Below are positions 1 through 8,527 of a stretch of DNA of 64,000 bases, one piece after another. The stretch covers positions 3,844,001 through 3,908,000 of the forward strand of contig NZ_VISE01000001.1 of NCBI RefSeq assembly GCF_007827275.1. Direction: 5' to 3'. The translations under genes and the position numbers were made by a program. The DNA comes from Gillisia sp. Hel_I_86. GTDB taxonomy: Bacteria > Bacteroidota > Bacteroidia > Flavobacteriales > Flavobacteriaceae. Numbering within the stretch: position 1 is the stretch's first letter; each line of letters opens with the position of its first letter. The notes under the pieces are model-generated. The model was given only the letters and a program-made list of their open reading frames with translations, was not told where the DNA came from and did not search any database.

Positions 1-130
1 TAACTGGCTATGGTTCACGGCCTTTGTAGGTGCAAACCTTTTACAATCATCGCTTACCAGATGGTGTTTAATGGAAAAAATACTCAAAAAACTAGGTATC
101 AAGGATGAAGGGGATAGCTGCTGTACCTAA
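1..130 (+). CDS. DUF2892 (YgaP-like) membrane protein, C-terminal part
   Basis: Only the last 42 codons are in the window; the frame begins at base 2 and stops at 128-130. The visible part starts with WLWFTAFVGANLLQSS, a transmembrane segment, followed by a short charged tail that ends in a Cys pair (GDSCCT). This is the usual pattern of the DUF2892 inner-membrane domain. In other bacteria that domain occurs alone or fused to rhodanese domains, often next to sulfur or metal genes. The start and upstream context are outside the window, so a fused rhodanese part cannot be excluded. Family assignment is fairly confident; the role is unknown. Confidence 0.6.
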   Translation, partial: NWLWFTAFVGANLLQSSLTRWCLMEKILKKLGIKDEGDSCCT

Positions 131-216
131 CTGGTTTATTTTAAGAATCCTGTTCCTCAAAATATTGAGAATAGGGTTCTTATCTAAGAAATTTTCGCTC
201 TAATTGACGGATACAT

Positions 217-366
217 GTGACAAAAAGCATATTGAAAACAAGCCCTTGGTGGTTATATTATCCCGTAAAAAATGTATTTTTCATTATTGTTTCTTTAATA
301 ATGTTTACCAAGCCTATGTGGCCAGTGGTAGATTATGCTATAAATTATAAAACTGTCCTTTTCTGA
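217..366 (+). pseudogene. truncated small membrane protein (49 codons)
   Basis: A GTG at 217 opens a short frame with KTSPWWLYYPVKNVFFIIVS and then KPMWPVVDYAINYKT, stopping at 364-366. This resembles the N-terminal half of a small one-helix protein common in Bacteroidetes near metal-uptake receptors. The Cys-rich C-terminal half expected in that family is missing. A second short frame (SENSHEYLGGAFYLNYQ) continues in another phase to 426, which suggests a frameshift or a fusion of debris. It lies among other decayed genes, so I call it a remnant. Confidence 0.45.
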
Positions 367-457
367 AAATTCTCACGAATATTTAGGAGGAGCATTCTAT
401 TTAAACTATCAAAACCATATTAAATGAAAGCATTTATAAGTAGGTTTCCTTCAAGAC

Positions 458-706
458 GTGCATCTTGTTATTGCTTTCAAAAGAGCTTTCCCTTTTGGTG
501 GAGAACTGAATTTTTCCGACGAAAAATTCTATGTGAATACCGATGTGATTTATCGAAAAGTCGATAATTACAAGGCTGGTGGCAATAAGGAAATGAAATT
601 TTCACAATTTGCGAAATATAATTTATCCATCAATTCTGGTTATAAAGTGGCTGCTGAAAAATCCATTTCTGCTACCTTAATATCCGATAAGGTTGGGAAA
701 CTATAG
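458..706 (+). pseudogene. TonB-dependent receptor fragment
   Basis: An 82-residue open frame with alternating beta-strand character: FPFGGELNFSDEKFYVNTDV, then RKVDNYKAGGNKEMKFSQFA and a KYNLSINSGYK strand. The 'NYKAGGNKE...KYNL' pattern is typical of the middle of TonB-dependent outer-membrane receptors (copper/iron type). Full receptors have about 650-800 residues with an N-terminal plug, so this is an internal fragment with no signal peptide and no plug. It is flanked by fragments of unrelated genes, which points to deletion and decay. The receptor assignment rests on pattern only. Confidence 0.45.
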
Positions 707-1094
707 ATAATCCACAACCAAAAGTGGTTATTGCTGGGAGCGGAATGGTTGCCGGCGAAAGGGCATAACCTATTTAAAACAGATGATACACAAGGCCAAT
801 ACTACGGTTATATTGGTAGGCCATCAAGCTGAAGGAACTCATGGAAGACATCTTCTGGAAGGCGCGCACGAACTAAAATTCTTCGGAAAATATTATCCTG
901 TAAAAGCAGGTATTCATCATATAGAAAGTTTCTCGGCGCATGCAGATTAGCAAGGCCTTTTAAATTGGACAAGCAAAACTAAAAATATCCCTGAGGAAAC
1001 ATTTTTGATACATGGAGGACCCACGGGGCAAGGCGCTTTTCGCTTAAATTTAAAGGAAACCTATAATTGGAATATCAGTATTTCCAAAGCTTAA
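707..1094 (+). pseudogene. MBL-fold/beta-CASP RNA-specificity hydrolase, 3' remnant
   Basis: The frame ending with TAA at 1092-1094 reads TTVILVGHQAEGTHGRHLLE, then KYYPVKAGIHHIESFSAHAD and a terminal IHGGPTGQGAFRL stretch. These match the C-terminal third of metallo-beta-lactamase-fold proteins with beta-CASP and RMMBL domains, where the SAHAD histidine is a metal ligand. An in-frame TAG at 948-950 directly after SAHAD interrupts it. The upstream part (VVIAGSGMVAGERA at about 716-768) is in another phase, so there is also a frameshift. The catalytic N-terminal half is absent. This is a dead gene remnant. Confidence 0.65.
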
Positions 1095-1447
1095 TAGTAT
1101 AAGGGAGGTTCTAATTTTAAATTTTTTAGGTATCCATAATATGAGGAATATATCATACAAAGTCCCACATTTGATAGTTCGAAAAGTCAGGAGTGACAAG
1201 GGGTACAAGATTTAAAATGCGATCCAACATCCCAACCTATAAAAGCACCCTTATGCAAATGGGGACCTTTTTTGTTTTTAATTACTTCTATAATCAACAT
1301 TAGGTAACCACAGCATTAATCATATAATATACAGTCTACAAAACACAGATAATCTAAAATATAATTTCGTCATACCTTCATTTTAATTAACTTTACCGTG
1401 TACTCCCCACAAAACTTACTCCCCCAAACATTAATAATACATAATTT
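1095..1447. other. intergenic, no gene seen
   Basis: About 350 bases between the decayed left-end genes and the PycTM gene. I see no open frame, tRNA or convincing terminator here. The stretch is AT-rich and presumably carries the promoter of the gene at 1448, but no clear TAnnTTTG box at a sensible distance is visible. Confidence 0.5.
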
Positions 1448-2008
1448 ATGGAGCAAACAGAACCATTGATTCAGGAGCCAAGAATAAAGAATAGGCACAC
1501 CGACGATTTAATAGATCATTATTGGGGCAGTATTAATTATGTAACGAGCCTTATTAAAGCTTCCGAATTAAAGGCTGGTCTTATTCTGACCTTTTATGGG
1601 ATCTTATTAAATTTTATTTATCAAAGTTGGGGCGTGCTTATACTGGAGGTTTCCAACGATTTGTTATTTTATATTCTTGTTGGTTTTTGGTTTTGCTGTA
1701 CAGCCGCCTCTATTTTTTATAGCGTGAGATGTTTTATGCCAAAAATAGAAGGAAATTACGATAAGAATATTTTCTTTTTTGGAGATGTGATCTCTAAGTT
1801 TGGAAATATCAAGCAGTTCGCTAAAACATTTTATACAGTGAGCCTTGATGAGGATCAGCTTTTTGAACAATTAGGAGAACAAATTTATATTATATCAAAA
1901 ATTGCTGCCTGGAAATTCAGAAATGTAAAAAGAGCCATCCTATTGTTGGCATTAGGACTTTTCTTGTTGCTCGTGGTTGCAGTATATTATATCCTTGTAA
2001 CCATATGA
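1448..2008 (+). CDS. Pycsar-type membrane effector (PycTM, DUF5706)
   Basis: A 186-residue protein with the layout of the Pycsar effector family PycTM. A soluble N-terminus ends in HYWGSINYVTSLIKASELKA, two helices follow (residues about 41-60 and 75-95, around LILTFYGILLNFIY and FYILVGFWFCC), then a cytosolic linker and a C-terminal helix (about 162-184). In characterised anti-phage Pycsar systems, a cyclic pyrimidine nucleotide made by PycC activates the TM effector and damages the membrane. No pyrimidine cyclase gene is visible within the window. The small gene at 2072 follows 63 nt later and may be co-transcribed. Stand-alone DUF5706 proteins also exist without a known cyclase, so defence is an inference. 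Confidence 0.7.
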   Translation: MEQTEPLIQEPRIKNRHTDDLIDHYWGSINYVTSLIKASELKAGLILTFYGILLNFIYQSWGVLILEVSNDLLFYILVGFWFCCTAASIFYSVRCFMPKIEGNYDKNIFFFGDVISKFGNIKQFAKTFYTVSLDEDQLFEQLGEQIYIISKIAAWKFRNVKRAILLLALGLFLLLVVAVYYILVTI

Positions 2009-2071
2009 TTAAGGCTTAAAGACAGGAATATCAGCGGCTAATTTAAAACACAGCTAACTAAATTAATTACA

Positions 2072-2407
2072 ATGAAAAATGAATTAAAACACTGGTCTAA
2101 AGAGGAATTAAAGATCTATATCCTATTAATGTGTGCCAAGGCAGATTCCATTGAATCTATTGAAGAAATCGATCTTATAAAATCCAAGATCGATACAGGA
2201 TCTTTTGAGAGGATATATAAAGAATTTTGTTGTGATGATGAAGACCATTGTCTGGAAAAAATTCAATTTGCCATAGCAAAACACGAATATTCAAATAGAG
2301 AGCTCGAAAGCATCAAAAAAGAAATACATGAAGTCTTCCTATCCGATAAAAATTTCAATATGAAAGAACGCAATTTGGATAGATTGCTTGATAGCATGCT
2401 TTATTAA
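2072..2407 (+). CDS. small acidic helical protein, possibly TerB-like
   Basis: A 111-residue, largely helical and acidic protein beginning HWSKEELKIYILLMCAKADS, followed by IEEIDLIKSKID. The 'YILLMCAKAD...EEIDLIK' pattern recalls TerB/DjlA-type helical domains, which use a similar first helix with an A-x-A-D turn. The match is weak and I do not claim the family. It lies 63 nt downstream of the PycTM-type effector on the same strand, so it may be its partner or simply a neighbour. No signal peptide or membrane segment is visible. Confidence 0.5.
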   Translation: MKNELKHWSKEELKIYILLMCAKADSIESIEEIDLIKSKIDTGSFERIYKEFCCDDEDHCLEKIQFAIAKHEYSNRELESIKKEIHEVFLSDKNFNMKERNLDRLLDSMLY

Positions 2408-2867
2408 ACAGCCTGGGTACAGGCATAGGAGGTATTTATTGGAAGAAGAGTTTTTCAATTAATACCTAGGGTTTCAAGCTTTTCTCTTTGCACAATACAA
2501 GCAACGGGGAACAATCCCTCCGAGATTTAAAAACGGCTCTTATTTAGATTGTACAAGGAAATTAATATGGAAGAAAAATTCAAACTCTTAATTTTCGCTT
2601 TTAGATGGTTTTCATTTCGATACATGGAATTTAAGTGAAATCATTCTTGCGATCAGGAATTATCCTATTCAGCAAAATGGAATTTTATCTTAGGCAATAT
2701 TAAAACATTAAAAAGAACGTTATATGTTTTGCAATACTATTAGAATCAATAATTTATATAATTTAACAGCCATTATTCTTAGTAAAACTAAAATAAATCC
2801 TTCTCACTTGGTAGAAAAGACTTAACTTGAATACTTATTTTCATGCGACATTTTATTTGGAAAACCC
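2408..2867. other. intergenic, no gene seen
   Basis: About 460 bases with no supported gene. Short frames are broken by many stops and none has a recognisable product. No strong hairpin was found. It separates the PycTM pair from the lipoprotein gene. Confidence 0.5.
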
Positions 2868-3344
2868 ATGCGGAAATTTAATTTTAAAATCCTAATTATT
2901 GTTGCTCTTAGTGCATTTGCCATGAGTTGTAATAAAACTGCTACTGTAAAAACATTGCCGGACCCTGTTATTGAGAAAACTGTTAAAAAAAGTGAGTTAG
3001 AGAAAGAAATAGACATAAAGAGATCCTATTGCTTTAGAAATGAAACCCGGTTCAAGGAAAATTCCGAAGATGTTGACATTCTCGAATTAAAATTGGATGT
3101 TATTGGGAACTCGGTATCAGGAATTTATAATTGGTTGCCCAAATTTAAGGATCGAAGGGAAGGAACAATAACTGGACTAATTGAAGATGACATAATCCAG
3201 GGAAAATACAAATTCACTCAAGAAGGAAAAACAGCCACCGTTCCTATAGTAATTCAATTAAACGAAGATTCCGTTATTATTTCAGAAGACGCAAATGGCA
3301 TTGGAATTGGTGGCACAATCAATAGAACCAACTGCTCACTCTAA
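2868..3344 (+). CDS. predicted lipoprotein of unknown function
   Basis: A 158-residue protein with a lipoprotein signal: basic MRKFNFK, hydrophobic ILIIVALSAFAMSC, and a lipobox AMSC placing the acylated Cys at residue 21. The mature part is mostly beta (ELKLDVIGNSVSGIYNWLP, then EGTITGLIEDDIIQGKYKF), reminiscent of small beta-barrel or lipocalin-like lipoproteins in Bacteroidetes. It is probably anchored in the outer membrane or facing the periplasm. A family-B repeat begins at its stop codon. No function can be assigned. Confidence 0.7.
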   Translation: MRKFNFKILIIVALSAFAMSCNKTATVKTLPDPVIEKTVKKSELEKEIDIKRSYCFRNETRFKENSEDVDILELKLDVIGNSVSGIYNWLPKFKDRREGTITGLIEDDIIQGKYKFTQEGKTATVPIVIQLNEDSVIISEDANGIGIGGTINRTNCSL

Positions 3345-3392
3345 ACCCTCACCGCGGGTTTAATTATTCGAGGCTTGCCCCGAGGTTCTTGA
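3343..3392. repeat. dispersed palindromic repeat, family B
   Basis: Begins within the stop codon of the lipoprotein gene. It has a hairpin AAACCC...GGGTTT (3343-3361), followed by a TCGAGGCTTGCCCCGAGG block. Related blocks occur at 35105-35134 and twice (once inverted) at 39683-39780. It may also act as a terminator between the convergent genes at 2868 and 3406. Confidence 0.55.
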
Positions 3393-3405
3393 TTTGCAGA
3401 AAAAT

Positions 3406-4125
3406 TTAATTTATAACAAGTACAATTCCAGAAAAGAAGAGCAATACCAATAATACTTTTTTAAAGTAGAATTCATTTATTTTTGAGTACACCAATTTCC
3501 CCATGTACTGCGCCAAAAGAAATACCGGGAAGATAATCAAAGCTACTTTCCAATGAGCCAAGGTTAAAATTCCACTCACACTTAGCATGGGAATTCGCAC
3601 TAAGGTAATCAAGCCCATAATCCCTATCATCGTGGCTCGAAAGGTTTTAACATCCATCGCCATATTCTTTACAGATATTACATATAAGGGCCCACCAGTA
3701 GAAAACACTCCTGAAAAAAAACCTCCTAGAACCCCTAAGCTCATAACCAATTTTCTCCCTGCTTGAAAATCGGCTTTTATTAAAGAAACATACATAACAT
3801 ATAGGATTATAAAGATGCCCAAGGCTTTCTTGAGAAGGATAGGATTGGTGAAAGCAAGAACTAAAATTCCTATTACAACTCCCGTTATAGTTGGAATTGC
3901 CAGTCTAGATAAAATAGAGAAGTCTATGTTTTTCCATTCCTTGTTTATAAGGAAAAAACTTGAAAAAATATAGAATATGGAAATATAGGCAATAGCATCT
4001 GGAAGGGCAGCACTAAGCAATAATATGGGGAGGGCAATTAAAGAGCCCGCAAAACCTATAACAGTTTGTACAAAAAAGCCAAAAAAAATAGCTATTGCAA
4101 CAATAAGATAGAGACCTATTTCCAT
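3406..4125 (-). CDS. TSUP (TauE/SafE) family membrane exporter
   Basis: A hydrophobic protein of 239 residues (242 from a GTG three codons upstream; I prefer the ATG at 4125). It has about seven or eight membrane helices in two similar halves, including FFVQTVIGFAGSLIALPILL in the first and VLGGFFSGVFSTGGPLYVIS in the second. These glycine-rich signatures are the hallmark of the TauE/SafE (TSUP) family, which exports sulfite, sulfoacetate or similar organic anions. It is divergent from the Lrp-type gene at 4248 with 122 nt between them, so the regulator probably controls it and its ligand may be the cargo or a precursor. The substrate is unknown. Confidence 0.85.
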   Translation of the reverse strand: MEIGLYLIVAIAIFFGFFVQTVIGFAGSLIALPILLLSAALPDAIAYISIFYIFSSFFLINKEWKNIDFSILSRLAIPTITGVVIGILVLAFTNPILLKKALGIFIILYVMYVSLIKADFQAGRKLVMSLGVLGGFFSGVFSTGGPLYVISVKNMAMDVKTFRATMIGIMGLITLVRIPMLSVSGILTLAHWKVALIIFPVFLLAQYMGKLVYSKINEFYFKKVLLVLLFFSGIVLVIN

Positions 4126-4183
4126 AACAACCACATAATTTAAAACAAAATTACGTGGTCAACTATCAATTAAGAAACTTAAA

Positions 4184-4211
4184 AATTGGTATAACTAATA
4201 TAATACCAATT
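4184..4211. promoter_or_regulatory. inverted-repeat operator between TSUP and Lrp genes
   Basis: A perfect 9-bp inverted repeat, AATTGGTAT (4184-4192) and ATACCAATT (4203-4211), with a 10-nt AT-rich spacer. The arm centres are 19 bp apart, about two helical turns, which suits a dimeric HTH protein. It lies in the divergent intergenic region and is a good candidate site for the Lrp-type regulator. Confidence 0.55.
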
Positions 4212-4247
4212 AATAAATGTATTTTTAATCAATAAAGCATTTATTCC

Positions 4248-4661
4248 ATGTTAGACATTATAGACCAAAAAATAATAGCGGTATTGCAACTAAATTCCAG
4301 GGCATCGTTTGTTGAAATTGGAAAACAAATTCCCCTTTCAGCTTCTTCTGTAAGGGAGCGTATTCAAAAATTGGAAGAGTTAGAAATCATAATGGGCTAC
4401 AGTTTAAAATTGGATCATGCTAAAATGGGATATGGCTTACAGGTCTTTATTATGATAAAATTATTTAGTGGGAAATTAAAAAGTTTCATGGAAGCTATAG
4501 ATTCTTTTCCCGAGATCAAAAGGGCTTCAAGAATAACTGGTTCCCATAATATACATATGAAGGTAGTTTTAAAAGATCAATTACATCTTCAACAATTTAT
4601 AGACAAGCTTATAAATTATGGGGAACCCACTACACATTTAATACTTTCAGAGTTAAAATAG
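4248..4661 (+). CDS. Lrp/AsnC family transcriptional regulator
   Basis: A 137-residue protein with the standard Lrp/AsnC order: an N-terminal winged HTH (residues about 1-60, LDIIDQKIIAVLQLNSRASF then SASSVRERIQKLEELEII), followed by an alpha-beta RAM effector domain (about 65-135). It lacks a long C-terminal extension, so it is near the short end of the family. Members bind amino acids or related metabolites and regulate adjacent transport genes. The divergent TSUP exporter is the obvious target, with a candidate operator at 4184-4211. Confidence 0.88.
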   Translation: MLDIIDQKIIAVLQLNSRASFVEIGKQIPLSASSVRERIQKLEELEIIMGYSLKLDHAKMGYGLQVFIMIKLFSGKLKSFMEAIDSFPEIKRASRITGSHNIHMKVVLKDQLHLQQFIDKLINYGEPTTHLILSELK

Positions 4662-4837
4662 TCTTTATTTTTGCCTTTTATCGATTAATCATTTCCCTTC
4701 ATAGAACAGCCAAGTTTTTCTTGTGAATTTCTGTTTTTAAATTCTACTTTTACGATCCCACATACTACTTACCATAATCTTAACTGCTTCTAAATGCAGG
4801 TATTGGCATAATTTAATTTTTGATTAGAATTGAAGTT

Positions 4838-5092
4838 ATGAATACTATTTTAGAACCAGCAGTTACTACAAATCAACTTGCATACATAACTGCAGTTAAA
4901 GTGCATGTAGATGAGCTATATGAAAGCCAAGAAATCTTTGGGCTATCACTGGAAACTTTGGAACTTACCAGAAGATTTTATAATTTATACACCCCCATGG
5001 AAAAAGTAGAAGAAGTGGCTCCTTTTGCATTAAACCAACTATTAGCTATTACTCAACACCTGGAACGGAACCTTGTTCAGGAATCCAGGTAA
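4838..5092 (+). CDS. small hypothetical protein (84 aa)
   Basis: I place the start at the ATG at 4838; an in-frame TTG at 4820 would add six residues. The product is soluble and helical (AYITAVKVHVDELYESQEIF, then LALNQLL-type leucine spacing near the C-terminus), with no signal peptide or metal motif. It lies alone between the Lrp gene and tRNA-Arg. I do not recognise a family, and a small conserved flavobacterial protein is the most I can say. Confidence 0.5.
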   Translation: MNTILEPAVTTNQLAYITAVKVHVDELYESQEIFGLSLETLELTRRFYNLYTPMEKVEEVAPFALNQLLAITQHLERNLVQESR

Positions 5093-5174
5093 GTTTTATT
5101 TTTCAGTCTTAAGCTGAATTTTAAGCAGTTAGCAATAGCTGCTTTTTTATTTTCTATTTTTGCTCAAAAAAACC

Positions 5175-5204
5175 TTGTTATAAATATAAAGTACATTATA
5201 TTTG
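5175..5204 (+). promoter_or_regulatory. Bacteroidetes-type promoter of tRNA-Arg
   Basis: TTG at 5175-5177, 19 nt, then TATATTTG at 5197-5204. This fits the Bacteroidetes sigma-A consensus (TTG and TAnnTTTG). The tRNA begins 13 nt after the -7 box, which suits a short leader. Confidence 0.75.
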
Positions 5205-5216
5205 CACCGCGAAATC

Positions 5217-5290
<74 letters not shown>

Positions 5291-5305
5291 CTTCCAAATA
5301 AGAAG

Positions 5306-5330
5306 CCCTTGTAAAACAAGGGTTTTTTTT
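5306..5330 (+). terminator. rho-independent terminator of tRNA-Arg
   Basis: Stem CCCTTGT (5306-5312) with ACAAGGG (5316-5322), a 3-nt loop, then eight T residues. It is 15 nt after the tRNA. Confidence 0.88.
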
Positions 5331-5601
5331 ATTTTAGACCAATTTTATTTCCTGTATAAAAATCTCCATTAGATCGATGCTTTTATTGCGACACCTAGAA
5401 AGCCAACTTAAGCCTTGAAATATCCCCAATTTTAAGTTGGAAGAAATAGTCACTCTCTTAAATAAATGTCAAAGTATGCCTATTAACCTAATAAGCTTCG
5501 ATTAATTTCTAAATTTAAGCATCTAATTTTTATCATATTCCGTGTAAACCCTTATAAATAAAAGGTTTTTGAATATTTCATCAATTAAAATATTCTAATT
5601 T

Positions 5602-7467
5602 ATGGTTTCAGACTTAACCGAAATATCAGAATTATCAGAAAAATCGATTAAGCTAATATTAACAATAGTTGAAAACGAAATTGAAATTAATGCCACGCTC
5701 CCGGGAGGAGGCGTTTTGCATATAGAGAAAGAACTTCCCTATTTAATTATTTATAGAAAGGTCCCAAATGATCCAGAAACTTATAGAATGGTCATTAGTG
5801 AGTCTTCGTATTTAATAATTGGCAACGAAGATTTTAATGGCTATCAAAAATTGTTATTGGAGCTATCCAATTTGTTATCCACAAAATTCAAGTCTTATTT
5901 ATTATTAGAGCTCTACGCCGGAGTACAAAAGAGTTCAAGTTTTGTTTTGAAAGGACCAGAAAAAAAACTGCCCACTACCCTTAAAGTGCTAAAAGAAGAA
6001 TTAGATGCCATAAACACACTTTTTTCTGGACTTTATTTAAAAACTGAAATTAAAGATACTCCTCATAGACAGGCAGCGGGACAAAAAGAGCTTTTAAGTA
6101 TTGAAGAAGCCAAACAATCTGGAGCGTTGTTATTGGGTATGGAAATCCCGCCAATCTATCGGGATGAAACTTTTAAAACCTATCCTGTCTTCTTCAGGAA
6201 TTTTAGGGATTTTATCAATAGGGCGATGCATACAGCAATTTTCGATTATATCCGGGTGCAAACATCATGTGGAGTAGCTAGTATTAATGTACTTGGCAGA
6301 AAATATTTAAAAGATAAAGTGTTCGAGATCGATAAAAAACTTGCAGAAATAGAAACCTCCTATCAATTTTTATGGCTGGTTTCCCCTGTAAACATTAATG
6401 AAATCAAGAAAACATTTCTTGAAAGTAAGTACGAGAAACTATTGGATTATCATTACCGATTGCTCCCGATAGATCCCGATGTACTTAAACGGAAACTGTA
6501 CAATCTTAAGATCGAGGATATAGACGATCCAGCAATGTCTTATCTCTTTAGGGAAAAAAGAGAAGAACTAGATCAGCAAATTAACATGTTGAGCGAGCGT
6601 GGCACCAAGAATTTCTTATATGACAGTTTGAGGCTATACCAAGGAATAGATCCTCACTTATGCAGCGAGGCAAAACAAATTCTTGAAGAAATACCAGAGG
6701 AGGTAGAAAATACTATCCCCAATACATTATTGGATAGTAAAGCATTTAGCAGTCTTGCAAGAAAGGAATTTGATTTTTTTAGAAATCAGGATGAAAATTT
6801 TAAATGCAAGGTACACATCCGCAAGGATGTGAACATCATGATGGTCTCTCAAGGGGAACTCTATATTCCAGAAGATTATAAATTAAGTGAGGTCGATGCC
6901 AAAGGACTTATTCAGCATGAAGTTGGAACCCATGTGCTCACCTATCATAACGGTTTGCAACAGCCTTTAAAACAATTAAGTATTGGACTCGCAGATTATG
7001 ATCCATTGCAAGAAGGTCTGGCTGTAATGTCAGAATATCTTGTAAATGCACTTACTCCAAACCGGTTTAGAACACTTGCAGGAAGGGTAATTGCAGGAGA
7101 AGCTGTTAAAGAAGGAGCGGGTTTTCAGGAAATTTTTAGGTTGTTAACGGCTACTTATAATTTTTCCCCGGAAAGAGCTTTTAACATCACTTCCAGGATT
7201 ATGCAGGGCGGTGGTTTTTTAAAAGATATTATTTACTTAAAAGGATTGGTGGACCTTAGAAAATATCTCCAGGAAGGTGGAGATTATGAACCTTTGCTAA
7301 CTGGAAAGTTCGCTTTAAAGCATACTCAAATTATAGCAGAGTTAACAGAACGAAATGTACTTAAAAAAGGAGCATTACGTCCAAGTTACCTATTAAATGA
7401 AGAATCAACTAAAAGAATCAAATTAATCAGGGATGGGTTACCCATCTCACAAATGATAACCAAATGA
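5602..7467 (+). CDS. DUF1704 (QEGLA-motif) metallopeptidase, MATCAP-like
   Basis: A 621-residue protein. The C-terminal half carries a zinc-peptidase motif HEVGTH at residues 439-444 and the family's QEGLA motif at 470-474, whose Glu probably supplies the third ligand. These define DUF1704. Bacterial members are usually labelled 'flavohemoglobin expression-modulating QEGLA motif protein'. The human member KIAA0895L/MATCAP removes the C-terminal tyrosine of tubulin. No signal peptide or membrane helix is seen, so the protein is probably cytosolic. Its last codons overlap the start of the ATP-grasp gene (7464) by 4 nt, a sign of translational coupling. Peptidase chemistry is inferred from the family; the bacterial substrate is unknown. 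Confidence 0.85.
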   Translation: MVSDLTEISELSEKSIKLILTIVENEIEINATLPGGGVLHIEKELPYLIIYRKVPNDPETYRMVISESSYLIIGNEDFNGYQKLLLELSNLLSTKFKSYLLLELYAGVQKSSSFVLKGPEKKLPTTLKVLKEELDAINTLFSGLYLKTEIKDTPHRQAAGQKELLSIEEAKQSGALLLGMEIPPIYRDETFKTYPVFFRNFRDFINRAMHTAIFDYIRVQTSCGVASINVLGRKYLKDKVFEIDKKLAEIETSYQFLWLVSPVNINEIKKTFLESKYEKLLDYHYRLLPIDPDVLKRKLYNLKIEDIDDPAMSYLFREKREELDQQINMLSERGTKNFLYDSLRLYQGIDPHLCSEAKQILEEIPEEVENTIPNTLLDSKAFSSLARKEFDFFRNQDENFKCKVHIRKDVNIMMVSQGELYIPEDYKLSEVDAKGLIQHEVGTHVLTYHNGLQQPLKQLSIGLADYDPLQEGLAVMSEYLVNALTPNRFRTLAGRVIAGEAVKEGAGFQEIFRLLTATYNFSPERAFNITSRIMQGGGFLKDIIYLKGLVDLRKYLQEGGDYEPLLTGKFALKHTQIIAELTERNVLKKGALRPSYLLNEESTKRIKLIRDGLPISQMITK

Positions 7468-8513
7468 AAATATGTTTTGTAGTAAATGGTATAGATACAG
7501 AAACTTGTGGCACCACAGTTTATATTATGTTTGAAGCTTTAAAAAGAAAGCATGAAGTGCATATGATGGGGGTTGGGGATTTTAACTTTAAACATGATGA
7601 AACCATAAGCATCAATAGTGTGTCCATATCCAAAAATGGAGATCCAAAGACCCCGGAAGAATATTTGGAATTGTTGCAAAGTGATAAGGCTAAAAAGAAG
7701 ACGATTTTGGCAAACGATCTGGATGTGCTGTTTATAAGGAACAATCCTACGGAAGAAGGTGGTTCCAGACAATGGGCAGAACAAGCGGGAGTTGCTTTTG
7801 GAAGAATGATCCAGCAAGAAGGCGTGTTGGTTTTAAATGATGCCTATGCCCTATCCAATGCATTTATTGATAAACTTTATTTTGAAGAGCTTCCCAGCAG
7901 TATTAAACCAGCTTCAATAATTACCAGAAAAAAGGAAGATATTATAAACTTTTTTGAAACTCATAAAAAGAAAATGGTTTTAAAGCCTTTGGAAGGTTCT
8001 GGAGGCCGGGATGTGTATTTGATAGATAAAAACGAAAAAAACTTAAATCAGATTATAGAAAACATCACCCAGCAGGGTTACGTGATCGCTCAAGAATTTC
8101 TTCCCGCAGTTAAGGATGGTGATGTCCGTGTTTTGCTCATGAACGGTCGGGTAATGGAAAAAGATGGGACTTACGGTATAATTCGTCGGGTTGCCGGCGA
8201 AGGGGAATTTAGAAGCAATTTTTCTCAAGGAGCCTCTGCAGATAGCAGTCCACTTACTGATGCTATGAAAAAGATCATAGATATCACCGCTCCAAAACTA
8301 ATTAGGGATGGTTTGTTTTTTGTTGGCTTGGATATAGTAAAAGATAAATTAATCGAGATCAATGTATTAAGCCCGGGAGGTTTGGACCATTTTAAAGATA
8401 TAGGTTTGCCAGATTTTAGTGACGTAATCGTAAAATCTATCGAGAAAAAAGTGGAGTATAAAAGATTATATGGTAATTCGATTTCCAACAGGGAATTAGC
8501 GACCATGGCATAA
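7464..8513 (+). CDS. ATP-grasp ligase, glutathione synthase-like
   Basis: A 349-residue protein with GshB-like architecture: an N-terminal MKICFVVNGIDTETCGTT domain, an ATP-binding KPLEGSGGRDVYLID loop at about residue 173, a REFRSN-type Mg/phosphate segment (GEGEFRSNFSQGA), and EINVLSPGG near residue 298 supplying metal ligands. GshB joins glycine to gamma-glutamylcysteine, and related enzymes form other peptide or amide bonds. No gshA-type glutamate-cysteine ligase is nearby, so glutathione is not assured as the product. It overlaps the DUF1704 gene by 4 nt and is followed 14 nt later by the desuccinylase-like gene. All three are probably made together. Confidence 0.85.
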   Translation: MKICFVVNGIDTETCGTTVYIMFEALKRKHEVHMMGVGDFNFKHDETISINSVSISKNGDPKTPEEYLELLQSDKAKKKTILANDLDVLFIRNNPTEEGGSRQWAEQAGVAFGRMIQQEGVLVLNDAYALSNAFIDKLYFEELPSSIKPASIITRKKEDIINFFETHKKKMVLKPLEGSGGRDVYLIDKNEKNLNQIIENITQQGYVIAQEFLPAVKDGDVRVLLMNGRVMEKDGTYGIIRRVAGEGEFRSNFSQGASADSSPLTDAMKKIIDITAPKLIRDGLFFVGLDIVKDKLIEINVLSPGGLDHFKDIGLPDFSDVIVKSIEKKVEYKRLYGNSISNRELATMA

Positions 8514-8527
8514 TTAAATTTTGAAAT

